Notes under the pieces: model-generated
Databases searched by the model: none
What the model was told of the DNA's origin: nothing
What the model saw: the letters and a program-made list of their open reading frames with translations, nothing else
From: Nocardia miyunensis NBRC 108239
GTDB taxonomy: Bacteria > Actinomycetota > Actinomycetes > Mycobacteriales > Mycobacteriaceae
Direction: 5' to 3'
DNA length: 64,000 nucleotides
Assembly: GCF_001613065.1 (NCBI RefSeq)
Contig: NZ_BDBQ01000010.1
Span: 1-64,000, forward strand
Position numbers and translations under genes: made by a program
Part shown: piece by piece, positions 8,573-19,245 of the stretch
Layout of the letters: every line of letters starts with the position of its first letter
Position numbering within the stretch: the stretch's first letter is position 1

Positions 8573-9313
8573 GTCGTATCCCCTCGTCCTTACTTCGTAT
8601 ATCCCGGACCGGTCCCCTCCGCACCGATCCCTGCCGGAATCGGCTCGGCGAGTACCGCCCCGCCGGTGGTGTACGTCACGTGTACACCGATCGCACACCG
8701 GTCCGGATCTGCGGAATCCGTTCCGGATCGCGCTCGGTAAACGCAGGACATGTCCTGGTTGTTCCCGATGACGCGGACCTGATTCACCTCGGTCGATTCG
8801 TATCAGGCCGCCAGACAATAGCGGACGCAAGGGCAAAAGTCGCAATCAAAACACTCGTGAGTCGAAACTGAGGGGCAATCGACACGTCGTAGGTGCACCG
8901 AAACGATTCGGTGTCCACTCCTGACACGCCCCGTGACCGATACGAGACCCAACCTTTACGTTTGCCGCCGAAGCCATGCGCCGGCCACACCGCGTCGACC
9001 CCGGCCCGGAACCTCGGTCCAACCGGCCCGGCACCTCGTTCCACGAGCCGGACAGCTCGTCCTACCAGCCCGACACCAGGCCCTGCCAGCCCGACACACC
9101 TCGTTCCACCAACCCCGTACGACATCACCCCTGGTTTGCGGCGCGGCTCGCCGCCCGGACGCGTGGCGGGCGCGAGAAACGAGTACCCGACACGGGGCCG
9201 GGCGGTGAGCCTCCGGGCGCCGCAAACCCGCCGGAGCGGAGCGGAGGCCGAAAACACAGCAAACCCGCCGGAGCGGAGCGGAGGCAATCAAACACAACCT
9301 GAACTCGTATGGT
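8573..9313. other. Long intergenic region with short repeats
   Basis: This 741-bp divergent region precedes the DUF4193 and LytR_C genes. Around 9017-9110 are about four degenerate 21-bp units (variants of ccagcccgacacctcgt), and two perfect 27-bp repeats follow at 9222-9285. No ORF here looks coding. Promoters for both flanking genes must lie here but are not obvious. Confidence 0.5.
9222..9285. repeat. Two perfect 27-bp direct repeats (GC-rich dispersed element)
   Basis: Copies at 9222-9248 and 9259-9285, 37 bp apart, share the core cccgccggagcggagcgg and are identical over 27 bp. The reverse complement of 22 of these bases recurs at 35825-35846 upstream of the YihY gene, so this is a dispersed intergenic repeat. 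Confidence 0.8.
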
Positions 9314-9997
9314 GTGCATGTGGTTTCACTGATCACCGAAGGCAGCCCGGCCGACAAAAAGGGGCGTCCATTCATGCGGCGGCGCTATCAGCCGTGGGTC
9401 GCGATGGTTGCGATCCTGGCGTTGATCTGCGCGATCGTGTGGATCAAGGCGCTGACGACCGAGGACCACAGCCATTCCGCCATGGCTTGCAACTCGCCGT
9501 CCAAACCCACCGATCCGAAGGCGACCCAGCCGATGGGGCTGGGCGAGCGAGTGTCCCCCTCGCGCCTGCACGATGTGGAACCGGCGCCGCTGGCGCAGTC
9601 CAAGGTGCGCGTCTACAACGCCTCGGGCGAGCGCGGTCTCGCCGAGCACATCGCCACCAGCCTGCGCGACTACGGCTTCGCCAGCCCACCCCCGCCGCAG
9701 TATGACAACGATCCGGTCTACGTCAACGGCGATCTGGACTGCACCGGCCAGATCCGGTTCGGCGTCAACGGCCGTCCCGCCGCCGCGGCGGTGCAGCTCG
9801 TGGCCCCCTGCGCGGAGCTGATCGAGGACCAGCGCAAGGACGACACCGTCGATCTGGCCCTGGGTTCCCTGTTCGGCAACGACCTGCAACCCAGCGACAA
9901 CGCCGAGGAAGTGCTCAAGGCCCTCAAGAACCCGGCCCCGGGCAACCCGGCCGTGGACTCCGGCCTCCTGGACGCCGCCCGCACCGCCAACTGCTGA
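9314..9997 (+). CDS. LytR C-terminal domain envelope protein (Cei-like, Rv2700-like)
   Basis: 227 residues; GTG starts at 9314 or 9320 are both possible. One N-terminal transmembrane helix (WVAMVAILALICAIVWIKAL, about 28-47) anchors an extracytoplasmic LytR_C domain starting at SKVRVYNASGERGLAEHI, with paired cysteines (MACNS, LDCTG, APCAE, TANC-end). The M. tuberculosis orthologue is known as Cei, required for envelope integrity and virulence. It converges on suhB with adjacent stops. Confidence 0.85.
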   Translation: MHVVSLITEGSPADKKGRPFMRRRYQPWVAMVAILALICAIVWIKALTTEDHSHSAMACNSPSKPTDPKATQPMGLGERVSPSRLHDVEPAPLAQSKVRVYNASGERGLAEHIATSLRDYGFASPPPPQYDNDPVYVNGDLDCTGQIRFGVNGRPAAAAVQLVAPCAELIEDQRKDDTVDLALGSLFGNDLQPSDNAEEVLKALKNPAPGNPAVDSGLLDAARTANC

Positions 9998-10894
9998 TTA
10001 CGGCACGGGCTCGGAGACGCCGAGTTCGTCGAAGAGGTTCATGAGTTCGTCGGCGATGCCGGGGGCGGCCGCGACGACGAGCTCACCGGTTTTCGAGACC
10101 GTTCCGGCCGCGGGCAGGCGCAGGCGGGCGCCCGCCTCGGCGGCGATGAGTGCGCCCGCGGCCCAGTCCCAGGTGTTGAGGCCGTGTTCGTAGTGGGCGT
10201 CGACCAGACCGGCCGCGACCATGCACAGGTCCAGGGCCGCCGAGCCGATCCGCCGGATGTCGCGCACCCGCGGCAGCACCTCGGCGATCAACCGGCCTTG
10301 ACGGGCGCGGCGTTCGGCGCTGTAGCCGAACCCCGTCGCCAGCAACGCCATCGAGACCTGCTCGACCTCGGTGCAGCGCAGCGCGGTCACCGTGCCGTCC
10401 GCGCCGATCCGCTCGGCTCCCGCGCCCAGGCCCGCGCTGTACACCTGATCCCCGGCCACATCGGCGACCGCACCGGCCAGCGATCGGCCGTCCAGCATCG
10501 CGGCCACCGATACCGAATAGGCCGGGATGCCGTACATGAAGTTGACGGTGCCGTCGATCGGGTCGACGACCCAGACGATCTCCGAACCGTCGCCGACCGT
10601 TCCGCCGCCCTCCTCGCCGAACACCCGCTCACCGGGGCGCAGGTCGGCGAGCAGGGTGCGGATCAGTTCCTCGGTCTCGGTGTCGACGACGGTGACCGGA
10701 TCGGTCGGGGTGCTCTTGGACTGCACGGCGTCCGCGCGCAACGCGCCAGCCGCGCCGCGAAAACGATTCCGTCGCAGCCGTACGTGGGCGGCCGCGGTTT
10801 TCGCGAGATGTACTGCGACCCTGCGCAATTCGGTGATCTGCTCGGGGGTTGGAACAGGGCGGGCGGGGGTGATCGATTCCGGCACGACCTCCAT
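9998..10894 (-). CDS. suhB: Inositol monophosphatase family protein
   Basis: 298 residues, ATG start. Metal-binding and catalytic motifs are intact: FGEEGGG (the Glu ligand), WVVDPIDGTVNF (DPIDGT motif) and NTWDWAAGALIAAEAGA near the C-terminus (WD motif). Dephosphorylates inositol-1-phosphate or related sugars; in mycolate bacteria this feeds phosphatidylinositol, PIM and mycothiol synthesis. Position next to ppgK and sigA matches Rv2701c. Divergent from ppgK. Confidence 0.93.
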   Translation of the reverse strand: MEVVPESITPARPVPTPEQITELRRVAVHLAKTAAAHVRLRRNRFRGAAGALRADAVQSKSTPTDPVTVVDTETEELIRTLLADLRPGERVFGEEGGGTVGDGSEIVWVVDPIDGTVNFMYGIPAYSVSVAAMLDGRSLAGAVADVAGDQVYSAGLGAGAERIGADGTVTALRCTEVEQVSMALLATGFGYSAERRARQGRLIAEVLPRVRDIRRIGSAALDLCMVAAGLVDAHYEHGLNTWDWAAGALIAAEAGARLRLPAAGTVSKTGELVVAAAPGIADELMNLFDELGVSEPVP

Positions 10895-11038
10895 CGGATC
10901 ACAGATGTCCCGCGACGCGCATTAGGCTTGTCGTGCACGACACAGATCTGTCCGTCGCGCACTCCACCGCACATCGGCGTGTATCGTGCCGCGCGCACTT
11001 GTTTCGGCCCGGCATAACAGGAACGAGGAGAGTCGTCA

Positions 11039-11797
11039 ATGTCCACTCGGGGACGAGCATTCGGGATCGACATCGGAGGGAGCGGTGTCAAGGGCGCGGT
11101 GGTCGATCTGGCCACCGGAGACCTGGCACATGAGCGCATCAAGATCGCCACGCCGCATCCCGCCACACCGAACGCCGTCGCCGAGACGGTCTCCGAACTG
11201 GTGGCCAAGGCCGACTGGGACGGCCCGGTCGGCATCACCCTGCCCAGCGTGATGGTCAACGGCATCGCCCGAACCGCCGCCAACATCGATAAGAGCTGGG
11301 TGGACACCGACGCCCACCAGCTGTTCTCCCTGGCGCTGGGCGGACGCGAGGTGGTGGTTCTCAACGACGCGGACGCCGCCGGGATGGCCGAGGATCAGTA
11401 CGGCGCGGCCAAGAACATCGACGGTCTGGTCATGCTGCTCACCTTCGGCACCGGCATCGGCTCGGCGCTGATGTACCGCGGCACGCTGATGCCGAATACC
11501 GAATTCGGGCACATCGATATCGGCGGCAAGGAGGCGGAGCACCGGGCCGCCTCCTCGGTCAAGGAACGAAAGAATCTGTCGTACAAGGAATGGGCCGCGC
11601 AGGTGACCAAGGTCCTGGTGACCCTGGAGAATCTGCTGTGGCCGGACGTGTTCGTCGCCGGTGGCGGCATCAGCCGCGACGCCGAACACTGGATCCCGTT
11701 GCTGGGCAACCGAACCCCGGTGGTGGCGGCGCACCTGCGCAACACCGCGGGCATCGTGGGGGCCGCGATGGCCGTCGATGCCGGTATCGCGCCGTAA
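11039..11797 (+). CDS. ppgK: Polyphosphate glucokinase
   Basis: 252 residues preceded by GAGGAGAG about 7 nt before the ATG. ROK-family fold: FGIDIGGSGVKGAVVDL is the N-terminal phosphate-binding loop and LLTFGTGIGSALMY the second phosphate motif, with the catalytic Asp in VLNDADAAGMAE. Phosphorylates glucose using polyphosphate (or ATP). The gene precedes sigA exactly as in M. tuberculosis (Rv2702). Confidence 0.94.
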   Translation: MSTRGRAFGIDIGGSGVKGAVVDLATGDLAHERIKIATPHPATPNAVAETVSELVAKADWDGPVGITLPSVMVNGIARTAANIDKSWVDTDAHQLFSLALGGREVVVLNDADAAGMAEDQYGAAKNIDGLVMLLTFGTGIGSALMYRGTLMPNTEFGHIDIGGKEAEHRAASSVKERKNLSYKEWAAQVTKVLVTLENLLWPDVFVAGGGISRDAEHWIPLLGNRTPVVAAHLRNTAGIVGAAMAVDAGIAP

Positions 11798-11950
11798 GCA
11801 CATCGTTCGGATAGTTACAATGGAACGCATGCCCGGCGGTGAGCCGGAAACCGACCCCGGCATGAGCGCCGGGATACCCCGACAGAACCGCTCCGCCGGA
11901 ATGATCACTCTGGCGTGACGCCGCACGAACACAGTCACGAAAGGGCGTAC

Positions 11951-13318
<1,368 letters not shown>

Positions 13319-13330
13319 TACCCGAGTCGA

Positions 13331-13365
13331 CGGGCGCGCCGCCGGAAGCCCCGGCGGCGCGCCCG
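13331..13365. terminator. sigA terminator hairpin
   Basis: A perfect 15-bp stem, CGGGCGCGCCGCCGG pairing with CCGGCGGCGCGCCCG across a 5-nt loop (aagcc), begins 12 bp after the sigA stop and is followed by tattcat. It is among the strongest hairpins in the window. Confidence 0.85.
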
Positions 13366-13478
13366 TATTCATACACGTCGCCAATCCGCTTCTCGCACAA
13401 CATTTCCGGCGACCAATCCGCGGGCTCCTCGGCGACATGCCCTCGCCGACAACACATATGCTGGCAGACTGATCGTTT

Positions 13479-15059
13479 GTGGAGCAGTTGGTGTTGGTTT
13501 TCATTCTGGCGTTCGCGACGATTCTGGCTCAGCCGTTGGGCCGCAGGACAGGTGTGGCACCGGCTGTGCTGATGACCGTCCTGGGTCTGGTTCTGGCGGT
13601 CATCCCGCAGGTGCCGAATGTGAGCCTGTCGCCGGAACTGATCCTGCCGCTGGTATTGCCGCCACTGCTGTACGCCTCGGCCCGCCGCACCTCCTGGCAG
13701 CAGTTCGCCGGTAACGCGAGTCCGATTCTGCTGCGCGCGGTCGGGCTCGTCATCGCGACGGCCGCGGCCGTGGCCGCGGTGTTCCACCTCTGGTATCCGG
13801 CGGTGCCGGTCGCCGCGGCGCTGGCCCTGGGCGCGGTGGTGGCCCCACCGGATCCGGTCGCGGTGAGCGCGCTGGCCGATCGGCTCGGCCTGCCCCGCCG
13901 CCTGATGTCGGTGCTCGAGGGTGAGGGCCTGTTCAACGACGTCACCGCGATCGTGCTCTACAACGTCGCGATCCAGGCCGTGGCGACCGGCAAGTTCTCC
14001 ACCCTGCACACGATTCTGGAATTCGTGATCTCGGCGGTGGTCGCGATCGTGGTCGGGCTGGTGCTGGGCTGGGTGGGCAGCCGGATCATGCGCCGCCTCG
14101 AGGAGGCCCCCTGGCAGGTGGCGCTGGGCCTGATGCTGCCGTTCGCCGCCTACGGCCTGAGCGAGGCCGCGCACGGTTCGGCCGTGCTGTCGGTTCTGGT
14201 GTGCGCGCTCTATCTCACCGATGCCGCAACGGATTTCAGCGACAGTGATTACCGGATCGTCGGCGATTCCTTCTGGGACGTCATCGATATGCTGGTGACC
14301 GGATTCGCCTTCGGACTGATCGGTCTCGAGCTCAGTTCGGTCCTGGCCGCCACCGGACGCGAATGGCCGCGCCTGCTGGCCGGCGCGGGCATCGTCATCG
14401 CGGTCGTGGTCGGGCTGCGCCTGGTGTGGTTGATGATCAGCACCCTGATCGTGCGGGGTGTGTGGCACAGGAACAGCACCGACGAGCCGCACACCTGGCG
14501 CGAGACGATCGTGACGTGGTGGGCGGGTATGCGCGGGGTGGCGAGCGTCGCGCTGGCCCTGGCCGTTCCGCTGACCACCGATTCGGGTGACCAGTTCCCA
14601 GGACGTCCGGAGATCCTGTTCACCGCCTTCGCGGTCGTCCTGTTCACCCTGCTGCTACAGGGGACGACCCTTCCGGCGGTGGTGCGGCTGAGTCACGTCC
14701 AGGCCGACACCGAGATCGAGCGCGCCCTCGAACGCGGGCTGTGGGTGCGGATCCTGCGTGCCGAGCTGGCCCGGCTGGACCGGCTCGTCGATACCGAGCA
14801 ACTGCCGCCCGCGGTCTCCCAGCGGCTGCGTGAGGGTTTCGAACGTCGTTTGGCCACGGCGGATCCGGCGACCGCGGGTGATGTGAAGGACGCCGACAAA
14901 CCGCTGCGGTTCTCCAAGGAGATCCGCGCGATCAGCCACGAGGTGCTGGAGGCGGGCCGTGCCGAGGCGATGGCCGCGCGACGCGAGCCGGGTATGCCGC
15001 CGGATCTCGTGGACCGCATGATGCGCCGACTCGACCTGCGGCCGCCGCCGTTCCTGTAG
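13479..15059 (+). CDS. Na+/H+ antiporter (CPA1 family, NhaP-like)
   Basis: 526 residues, GTG start. About 12 transmembrane helices; the ion-binding region shows ALGAVVAPPDPVAVSALADR and later GEGLFNDVTAIVLYNVA (the ND motif of CPA1 exchangers), plus WAGMRGVASVALALAVP. A 130-residue cytosolic C-terminal helical tail carries many Arg and Glu. Exchanges Na+ for H+ for pH and salt homeostasis. Not part of an evident operon. Confidence 0.92.
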   Translation: MEQLVLVFILAFATILAQPLGRRTGVAPAVLMTVLGLVLAVIPQVPNVSLSPELILPLVLPPLLYASARRTSWQQFAGNASPILLRAVGLVIATAAAVAAVFHLWYPAVPVAAALALGAVVAPPDPVAVSALADRLGLPRRLMSVLEGEGLFNDVTAIVLYNVAIQAVATGKFSTLHTILEFVISAVVAIVVGLVLGWVGSRIMRRLEEAPWQVALGLMLPFAAYGLSEAAHGSAVLSVLVCALYLTDAATDFSDSDYRIVGDSFWDVIDMLVTGFAFGLIGLELSSVLAATGREWPRLLAGAGIVIAVVVGLRLVWLMISTLIVRGVWHRNSTDEPHTWRETIVTWWAGMRGVASVALALAVPLTTDSGDQFPGRPEILFTAFAVVLFTLLLQGTTLPAVVRLSHVQADTEIERALERGLWVRILRAELARLDRLVDTEQLPPAVSQRLREGFERRLATADPATAGDVKDADKPLRFSKEIRAISHEVLEAGRAEAMAARREPGMPPDLVDRMMRRLDLRPPPFL

Positions 15060-15411
15060 CATCGCGCGCCTGGTGGATGCGGTCCGGCCGCATCCGGCGC
15101 CGCTGTCACGATGTGGTGACACCGCTTGTGCGACTGGATGTTCCGCGTCGGACATCCGGATCGGGTGCGTGATCGCCTGATGTTCGCCCGATTCGGGCGA
15201 CTCGGCGTTCCAGTGCCATTGACGTACTCGCGACACGCCGATCGGTCATGCGACCACTTCGACCTGGCGACGACCTGGGCCGTTCGGTTTCCACATCCCA
15301 GCAATTTACCGGAAGTTTCTAGTTTAAATTTGCTACCAGCGAGTATGCGGCTACTGTGCGGTGATGTCGTCGTCGATCGATGCGGCGACGACTGGCTAGC
15401 AAGGAGTCGGC
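15060..15411. other. Intergenic region before the MHYT gene
   Basis: 352 bp without a convincing gene. An AT-rich patch (gtttctagtttaaatttgct, about 15313-15332) is the likely promoter zone, and GTCGTCG / CGACGAC around 15366-15392 can fold just before the ribosome-binding site. Confidence 0.35.
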
Positions 15412-16188
15412 ATGCCCGCAATCGACCAATTCACGTACGGGTGGCTCACACCCGCTCTCGCCTATCTGCTGTCCGTCATCGGATCGTTGCTGGCGTTGCG
15501 GTGCATGGCCCGGGCGCGCACCAGCCCCAAACCCCGGGGATGGATCATCACCGCGGCCGTGGCGCTGGGCGGCACGGGCATCTGGGTCATGCATTTCATT
15601 GCGATGCTGGGCTTTTCGATACACGGCGCGACCATCCGCTACAACATCCCCATCACGCTGCTGAGCGCGGCGCTCGCGATCGTGGTGGTGTGGGTCGGGC
15701 TCTGGGTCGTGGTCCGCAGGCACGGCGAGCCCGCCTCGCTGCTGACCGGCGGAACCGCCACCGGACTCGGCGTCGCCGCGATGCACTACGCGGGCATGTA
15801 CGCCATGAAGTCCAATGCCGCAATGGAATACGACCCCTGGATGGTGCTGCTCTCCATCGCCATCGCGATTGTCGCGTCGTCCGCGGCGCTGTGGTTCGCC
15901 CTGCACGTGCACGGCATCCTGGCCTCGATCGGCGCGGCGATGATCATGGGCGTCGCGGTCTGCGGAATGCACTACACCGGCATGTACGCCATGCACACCC
16001 ATCTGTCGGACCAGATGCACATGCCCTCGGGCGCACCGGCCCAGCAACTGCTCACCCCGTTGATCATCGGCGTCAGCATGGTGACGATCCTGCTGTTCCT
16101 GCAGGTGGGCATCACCGATCCCGACGAGCCCGACCTCTCCAGCATCCGGGGCCAGCACGCCAGCCGCTATTGGCCCAGCCGGGACTGA
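15412..16188 (+). CDS. MHYT-domain integral membrane sensor protein
   Basis: 258 residues after AAGGAG 7 nt upstream. Seven predicted helices carry the three signature repeats WVMHFIAM, AAMHYAGMYAM and CGMHYTGMYAM, whose Met/His/Tyr residues are proposed to bind copper or sense O2, CO or NO. The protein stops after the sensor with no GGDEF, EAL or kinase output domain, so any signalling needs a partner, or it acts in metal handling. A His/Met-rich external segment (MHTHLSDQMHMPSG) lies before the last helix. Confidence 0.9.
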   Translation: MPAIDQFTYGWLTPALAYLLSVIGSLLALRCMARARTSPKPRGWIITAAVALGGTGIWVMHFIAMLGFSIHGATIRYNIPITLLSAALAIVVVWVGLWVVVRRHGEPASLLTGGTATGLGVAAMHYAGMYAMKSNAAMEYDPWMVLLSIAIAIVASSAALWFALHVHGILASIGAAMIMGVAVCGMHYTGMYAMHTHLSDQMHMPSGAPAQQLLTPLIIGVSMVTILLFLQVGITDPDEPDLSSIRGQHASRYWPSRD

Positions 16189-16279
16189 GCGAACCCAGCG
16201 ACGACCACGACCGGAGTAGGGGCCGCCAGCCCGGCCGCGAGGGCGCGTCGCGGAGCGGGCGCCACCCGGGCGCGCGAGG

Positions 16280-17086
16280 ATGATCGATGTGCCCGCCTCC
16301 CCGCTGATCCACTACCGCTCCCCCTGGACCCGGACCATCGATGTCCATGCGGTCCGGCAGGAGCTGCGGGACTGGTGGCACTCCCCCGGGCGGATCCCGC
16401 GGGCGCTGCGCGCGGCCCGTGACCATCTGGGGGCCGCGCCGGCCGCCTGCGCCTACGCGTTCACGCTGTTCGTCACCTGGTGGACGCTGCGCGGGATCAG
16501 CGATGTCGCCGGGCACCGGCTGATCCTGTCGCTGTCCACGAATCTGCACAATATGCGCCGCGAACCGGTTCAAGTGCTGGTCGCGTCTGCGTTCTGGACC
16601 GAGGACGGCTTTCCGTGGGGGACGATTCTGGGATTCCTGATCGTGATGGCCTTCGCCGAACGCTGGCTGGGCACGGTGCGCTGGATCCTGGTGTTCGCAT
16701 CGGGCCACGTCGGCGCGACGCTGATCGTGGCCACCGGTCTCGCCTACGCGGTGCAGCATCAACTGATTCCGATGAAGGTGGCGCACGCCGCGGATGTCGG
16801 TACCTCGTACGGCTTTTCGGCGGTGCTGGCCGCACTGGCCTTCCATCTGCCCGGTCTCGCGCGGATCGTGTGGGCGGTCGGTCTGACAGGCTGGTACGTG
16901 CTCGGCGTATGGCGCGGACGCACCTTCACCGACTACGGCCATCTCATCGCGGTCCTGATCGGATTCGCGGCGGGCGGCATCGCCCTGCTGATCTCGCTGC
17001 GACTGGAACGGCTGAGCGCGCGTCGCCGCGCCGCTACTCCGGCAGGGCCGGATAGCTCCCGTCCGGGCCGGGCCGATACTCGGTGA
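16280..17086 (+). CDS. Rhomboid-like membrane protein
   Basis: 268 residues with six hydrophobic segments between about 55 and 245. The sequence GTSYGFSAVLAALAF and a later DYGHLIAVLIGFAAGG resemble the serine and histidine helices of rhomboid proteases, although the canonical GxSG is not intact, so activity is uncertain. A hydrophilic N-terminus (VRQELRDWWHSPGRIPRAL) precedes the membrane part. The 3' end overlaps the convergent DUF952 gene by 53 bp. Confidence 0.75.
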   Translation: MIDVPASPLIHYRSPWTRTIDVHAVRQELRDWWHSPGRIPRALRAARDHLGAAPAACAYAFTLFVTWWTLRGISDVAGHRLILSLSTNLHNMRREPVQVLVASAFWTEDGFPWGTILGFLIVMAFAERWLGTVRWILVFASGHVGATLIVATGLAYAVQHQLIPMKVAHAADVGTSYGFSAVLAALAFHLPGLARIVWAVGLTGWYVLGVWRGRTFTDYGHLIAVLIGFAAGGIALLISLRLERLSARRRAATPAGPDSSRPGRADTR

Positions 17087-17411
17087 CCGACACCACAGCC
17101 CGCATCGGCAGCGGCCCGTACAGGTGCGGAAAACGCATCGATTCCGGATCGGCCGGCACGCCCGGCTCCCAGGCCACGGGCGCGTCGAGCAGGTCCGGGT
17201 CCAGCCACAGCAGAACCACGTCGTCGCGTCCGCCGAACAACCGGTTGGCCGGGAGGTGGACCTGCTGTGGCGTGGAGAGGTGGATGAAGCCCTCGGCCTC
17301 GAGCGAGTCCGTGCGCCGGATCCCGTCGGCTCGCGCACGGTCCAGCTCCGGCCGGGTGCACATGTGAACCAGCCTGCGCGCGTGCGGGATTGGGGCTTCG
17401 GTGGCGTCCAT
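17034..17411 (-). CDS. DUF952 family protein
   Basis: 125 residues, ATG start. Recognisable DUF952 features: LVHMCTRPELDRARADG, EGFIHLSTPQQVHLPANRLF and FPHLYGPLPMRAVV. The fold is related to ADP-ribosyltransferase/glutathione-binding-like small domains but no activity is established. Shares 53 bp with the tail of the rhomboid-like gene on the other strand. Confidence 0.88.
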   Translation of the reverse strand: MDATEAPIPHARRLVHMCTRPELDRARADGIRRTDSLEAEGFIHLSTPQQVHLPANRLFGGRDDVVLLWLDPDLLDAPVAWEPGVPADPESMRFPHLYGPLPMRAVVSVTEYRPGPDGSYPALPE

Positions 17412-17765
17412 GCCCCGACCCTAGCCGATTCGCCACACCCTCTGGCCTCGAAGTTTGCCGCATCCCGAGTGTGAGTGTCGGTGCACCGGGGTAATCTCCG
17501 ATAAGACAACTGGATCGGCAAGTTCTCGACAACCGGAAGCAGCGTGGGACCGTTTCCGACGGGCATGTTCGCGCACAGCGAAACACCTGGTCATGTTACG
17601 GAAAACACAGTGAAACATCTTCGGGAACAAAGCCCCCGTCCCAAACGTCTGACAGAGTAGTCAATACCACTGCTGGGAAGTAGCGGCAGCGAGCTCGCGG
17701 AGTAGACCGCGGGCCCCACACCCAGGCGAACGGTCTTCTGCACCGGGAGCCAGGACGGAGGAGTC
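17412..17765. other. Intergenic region upstream of the DUF7455-like gene
   Basis: 354 bp between divergently transcribed genes, somewhat lower in GC in the middle (17560-17660: cagtgaaacatcttcgggaa and neighbours). Likely promoter region for both; no gene seen. Confidence 0.35.
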
Positions 17766-17960
17766 ATGCCAGGAACCCTGACTAGCACCCCACTGACCGC
17801 GGTCGATCGGTGCGACCGTTGCGGGGCAGCTGCACGTGTACGCGCAGTGCTTCCCGCCGGTGGTGAGTTGCTCTTCTGCCAGCATCACGCCAACGAGCAC
17901 ATGGAGCGCCTGCGCGAGCTCGAGGCCGTGATCGATACGGAGTCGGCACCGGCGCTGTAA
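17766..17960 (+). CDS. Small zinc-ribbon protein (DUF7455-like)
   Basis: 64 residues with a strong ribosome-binding site (GGAGGAG just before the ATG). The core CDRCGAAARVRAVLPAG, then FCQHHANEHMERL, gives two cysteine pairs (CxxC and CxHH) for one zinc site. A conserved actinobacterial small protein of unknown role, typically located downstream of sigA. A terminator hairpin follows. Confidence 0.85.
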   Translation: MPGTLTSTPLTAVDRCDRCGAAARVRAVLPAGGELLFCQHHANEHMERLRELEAVIDTESAPAL

Positions 17961-18011
17961 TCAGCAGCTCCTCTCGTCCGCTCGACAACTGAAACTTCGA
18001 AAGTAAGCACA

Positions 18012-18038
18012 CGGGCGGCCCCTTTCCGGGGCCGCCCG
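18012..18038. terminator. Bidirectional terminator hairpin
   Basis: CGGGCGGCCCC and GGGGCCGCCCG form a perfect 11-bp stem with a 5-nt loop (tttcc), followed by ttcctgtt. It sits between the small zinc-ribbon gene and the convergent mycolyltransferase gene and can serve both. Confidence 0.8.
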
Positions 18039-18059
18039 TTTCCTGTTCGCGAACCGGAC

Positions 18060-19127
18060 CTATACCCCCAGCCCCTTGGCCAGAACCGGCCAGGACCGGA
18101 TGAAGTTCTCCCGCCAATAACCCCACGAATGCGTACCCGACGGCTGGAAGTTGAACGTCGCCGGAATGCCCAACTGCCCGAGCCTGGCCGCGAGATTGTG
18201 TGTGCAGTAGTCCACACCCGCTTCGATGATGCCGCCGATGATGATCTGATTGGCCCACCCACTCGGGCCCGGCAGCGTGTAGGGGCCGTTCAGCGTGTCG
18301 TACGGGCCGGGCAGGCCGTTGCCGGAGGAGACGTACAGACCCAGTCCGCGCAACTGGGCGGCGTGCAGATAGGGATCGTTCGCCGCCCATTCGGGGGATC
18401 CTTCCGGACCCCACATATTGTCCGTATTGCCCCCGCCCCACAGGTTGACGGTCAGCTTGACGTACTGCGCGCCGATCGGATCGCTGGTCTGAGCGCATCC
18501 GCTGTACGCGGCGGCCGCGCGATACAGGCCCGGTTTGGCGATCGGCAGCGCCAGCACCGTCGTCGCCGAGGTGGACAGTCCCGCGATGGCGTTGACGCCG
18601 TTGGTGCCCAGGGCCGCGTTGATGATCGGCGGAAGTTCCTCGGTGAAGAACGTCCGCCACTTGTTGCGGCCCAGAGTCGGGTCGTCCTTGATCCAGTCGG
18701 TGTAGTAACTCCACCTGCCGCCGATCACCTGAATCACGTTGACGTTCTTGTCGGCCATGAATCCGGAGACGATATCGGTGTTGTGATCCCAGGTCGCGGT
18801 GTCCTCGCCGCCGCCGGCGCCGTTGAGCAGGTACAGCGTCGGGCGCGGGACCGAGGCGTCGGCCGGGCGGTGCACGTTCACCGGGAACGCCTTGCCCATC
18901 GCCGCCGAGTACACCTTCAGCTGCAAGTCGCGTTTGCCGAGCAGCTTCGCCGACTGCACCCGCGAACCGTCCGGCGCGGACCGGTCGCCCAGCAGCGAGC
19001 CGGACGTGATGATCGGATCGGCATGCGCATCGGTGGCTCCGGTCTCGATGCCGACGGCGGCCAGGAAAACCGTGGCGGCGGCGATCGCCGCCATCCGGGT
19101 GCCGCGACGTATCCGACGAGATTTCAA
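18060..19127 (-). CDS. Secreted mycolyltransferase / esterase of the antigen 85 family
   Basis: 355 residues. Signal peptide: RRIRRGTR, then a hydrophobic stretch, cleaved after AHA at about residue 36. The alpha/beta-hydrolase body shows PTLYLLNGAGGGEDTATWD, the nucleophile elbow GLSTSATTVLALP and the catalytic His in GTHSWGYWRENFIRSW. Family members transfer mycolic acids onto trehalose or arabinogalactan outside the membrane, supporting a mycolate-bearing host. The nucleophile motif GLSTSA differs slightly from the usual GLSMAG-like sequence, so a specialised acceptor is possible. Monocistronic. Confidence 0.88.
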   Translation of the reverse strand: MKSRRIRRGTRMAAIAAATVFLAAVGIETGATDAHADPIITSGSLLGDRSAPDGSRVQSAKLLGKRDLQLKVYSAAMGKAFPVNVHRPADASVPRPTLYLLNGAGGGEDTATWDHNTDIVSGFMADKNVNVIQVIGGRWSYYTDWIKDDPTLGRNKWRTFFTEELPPIINAALGTNGVNAIAGLSTSATTVLALPIAKPGLYRAAAAYSGCAQTSDPIGAQYVKLTVNLWGGGNTDNMWGPEGSPEWAANDPYLHAAQLRGLGLYVSSGNGLPGPYDTLNGPYTLPGPSGWANQIIIGGIIEAGVDYCTHNLAARLGQLGIPATFNFQPSGTHSWGYWRENFIRSWPVLAKGLGV

Positions 19128-19245
19128 CTCCGCGCCTTTCCTGTCGACCTGGCTGGCTACCAGCGAGCCACCGTATCGGAAATTCCGATTGATTCAGTCG
19201 CGGCTCGCAGACAGGTAGTTCGATTGTTTCGTAGCGGAAAGACGA

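Noticed and set aside
9200..9300. Possible CRISPR-like array because of two 27-bp repeats
   Set aside because: Only two repeats, a 10-bp gap between them and no cas genes nearby.
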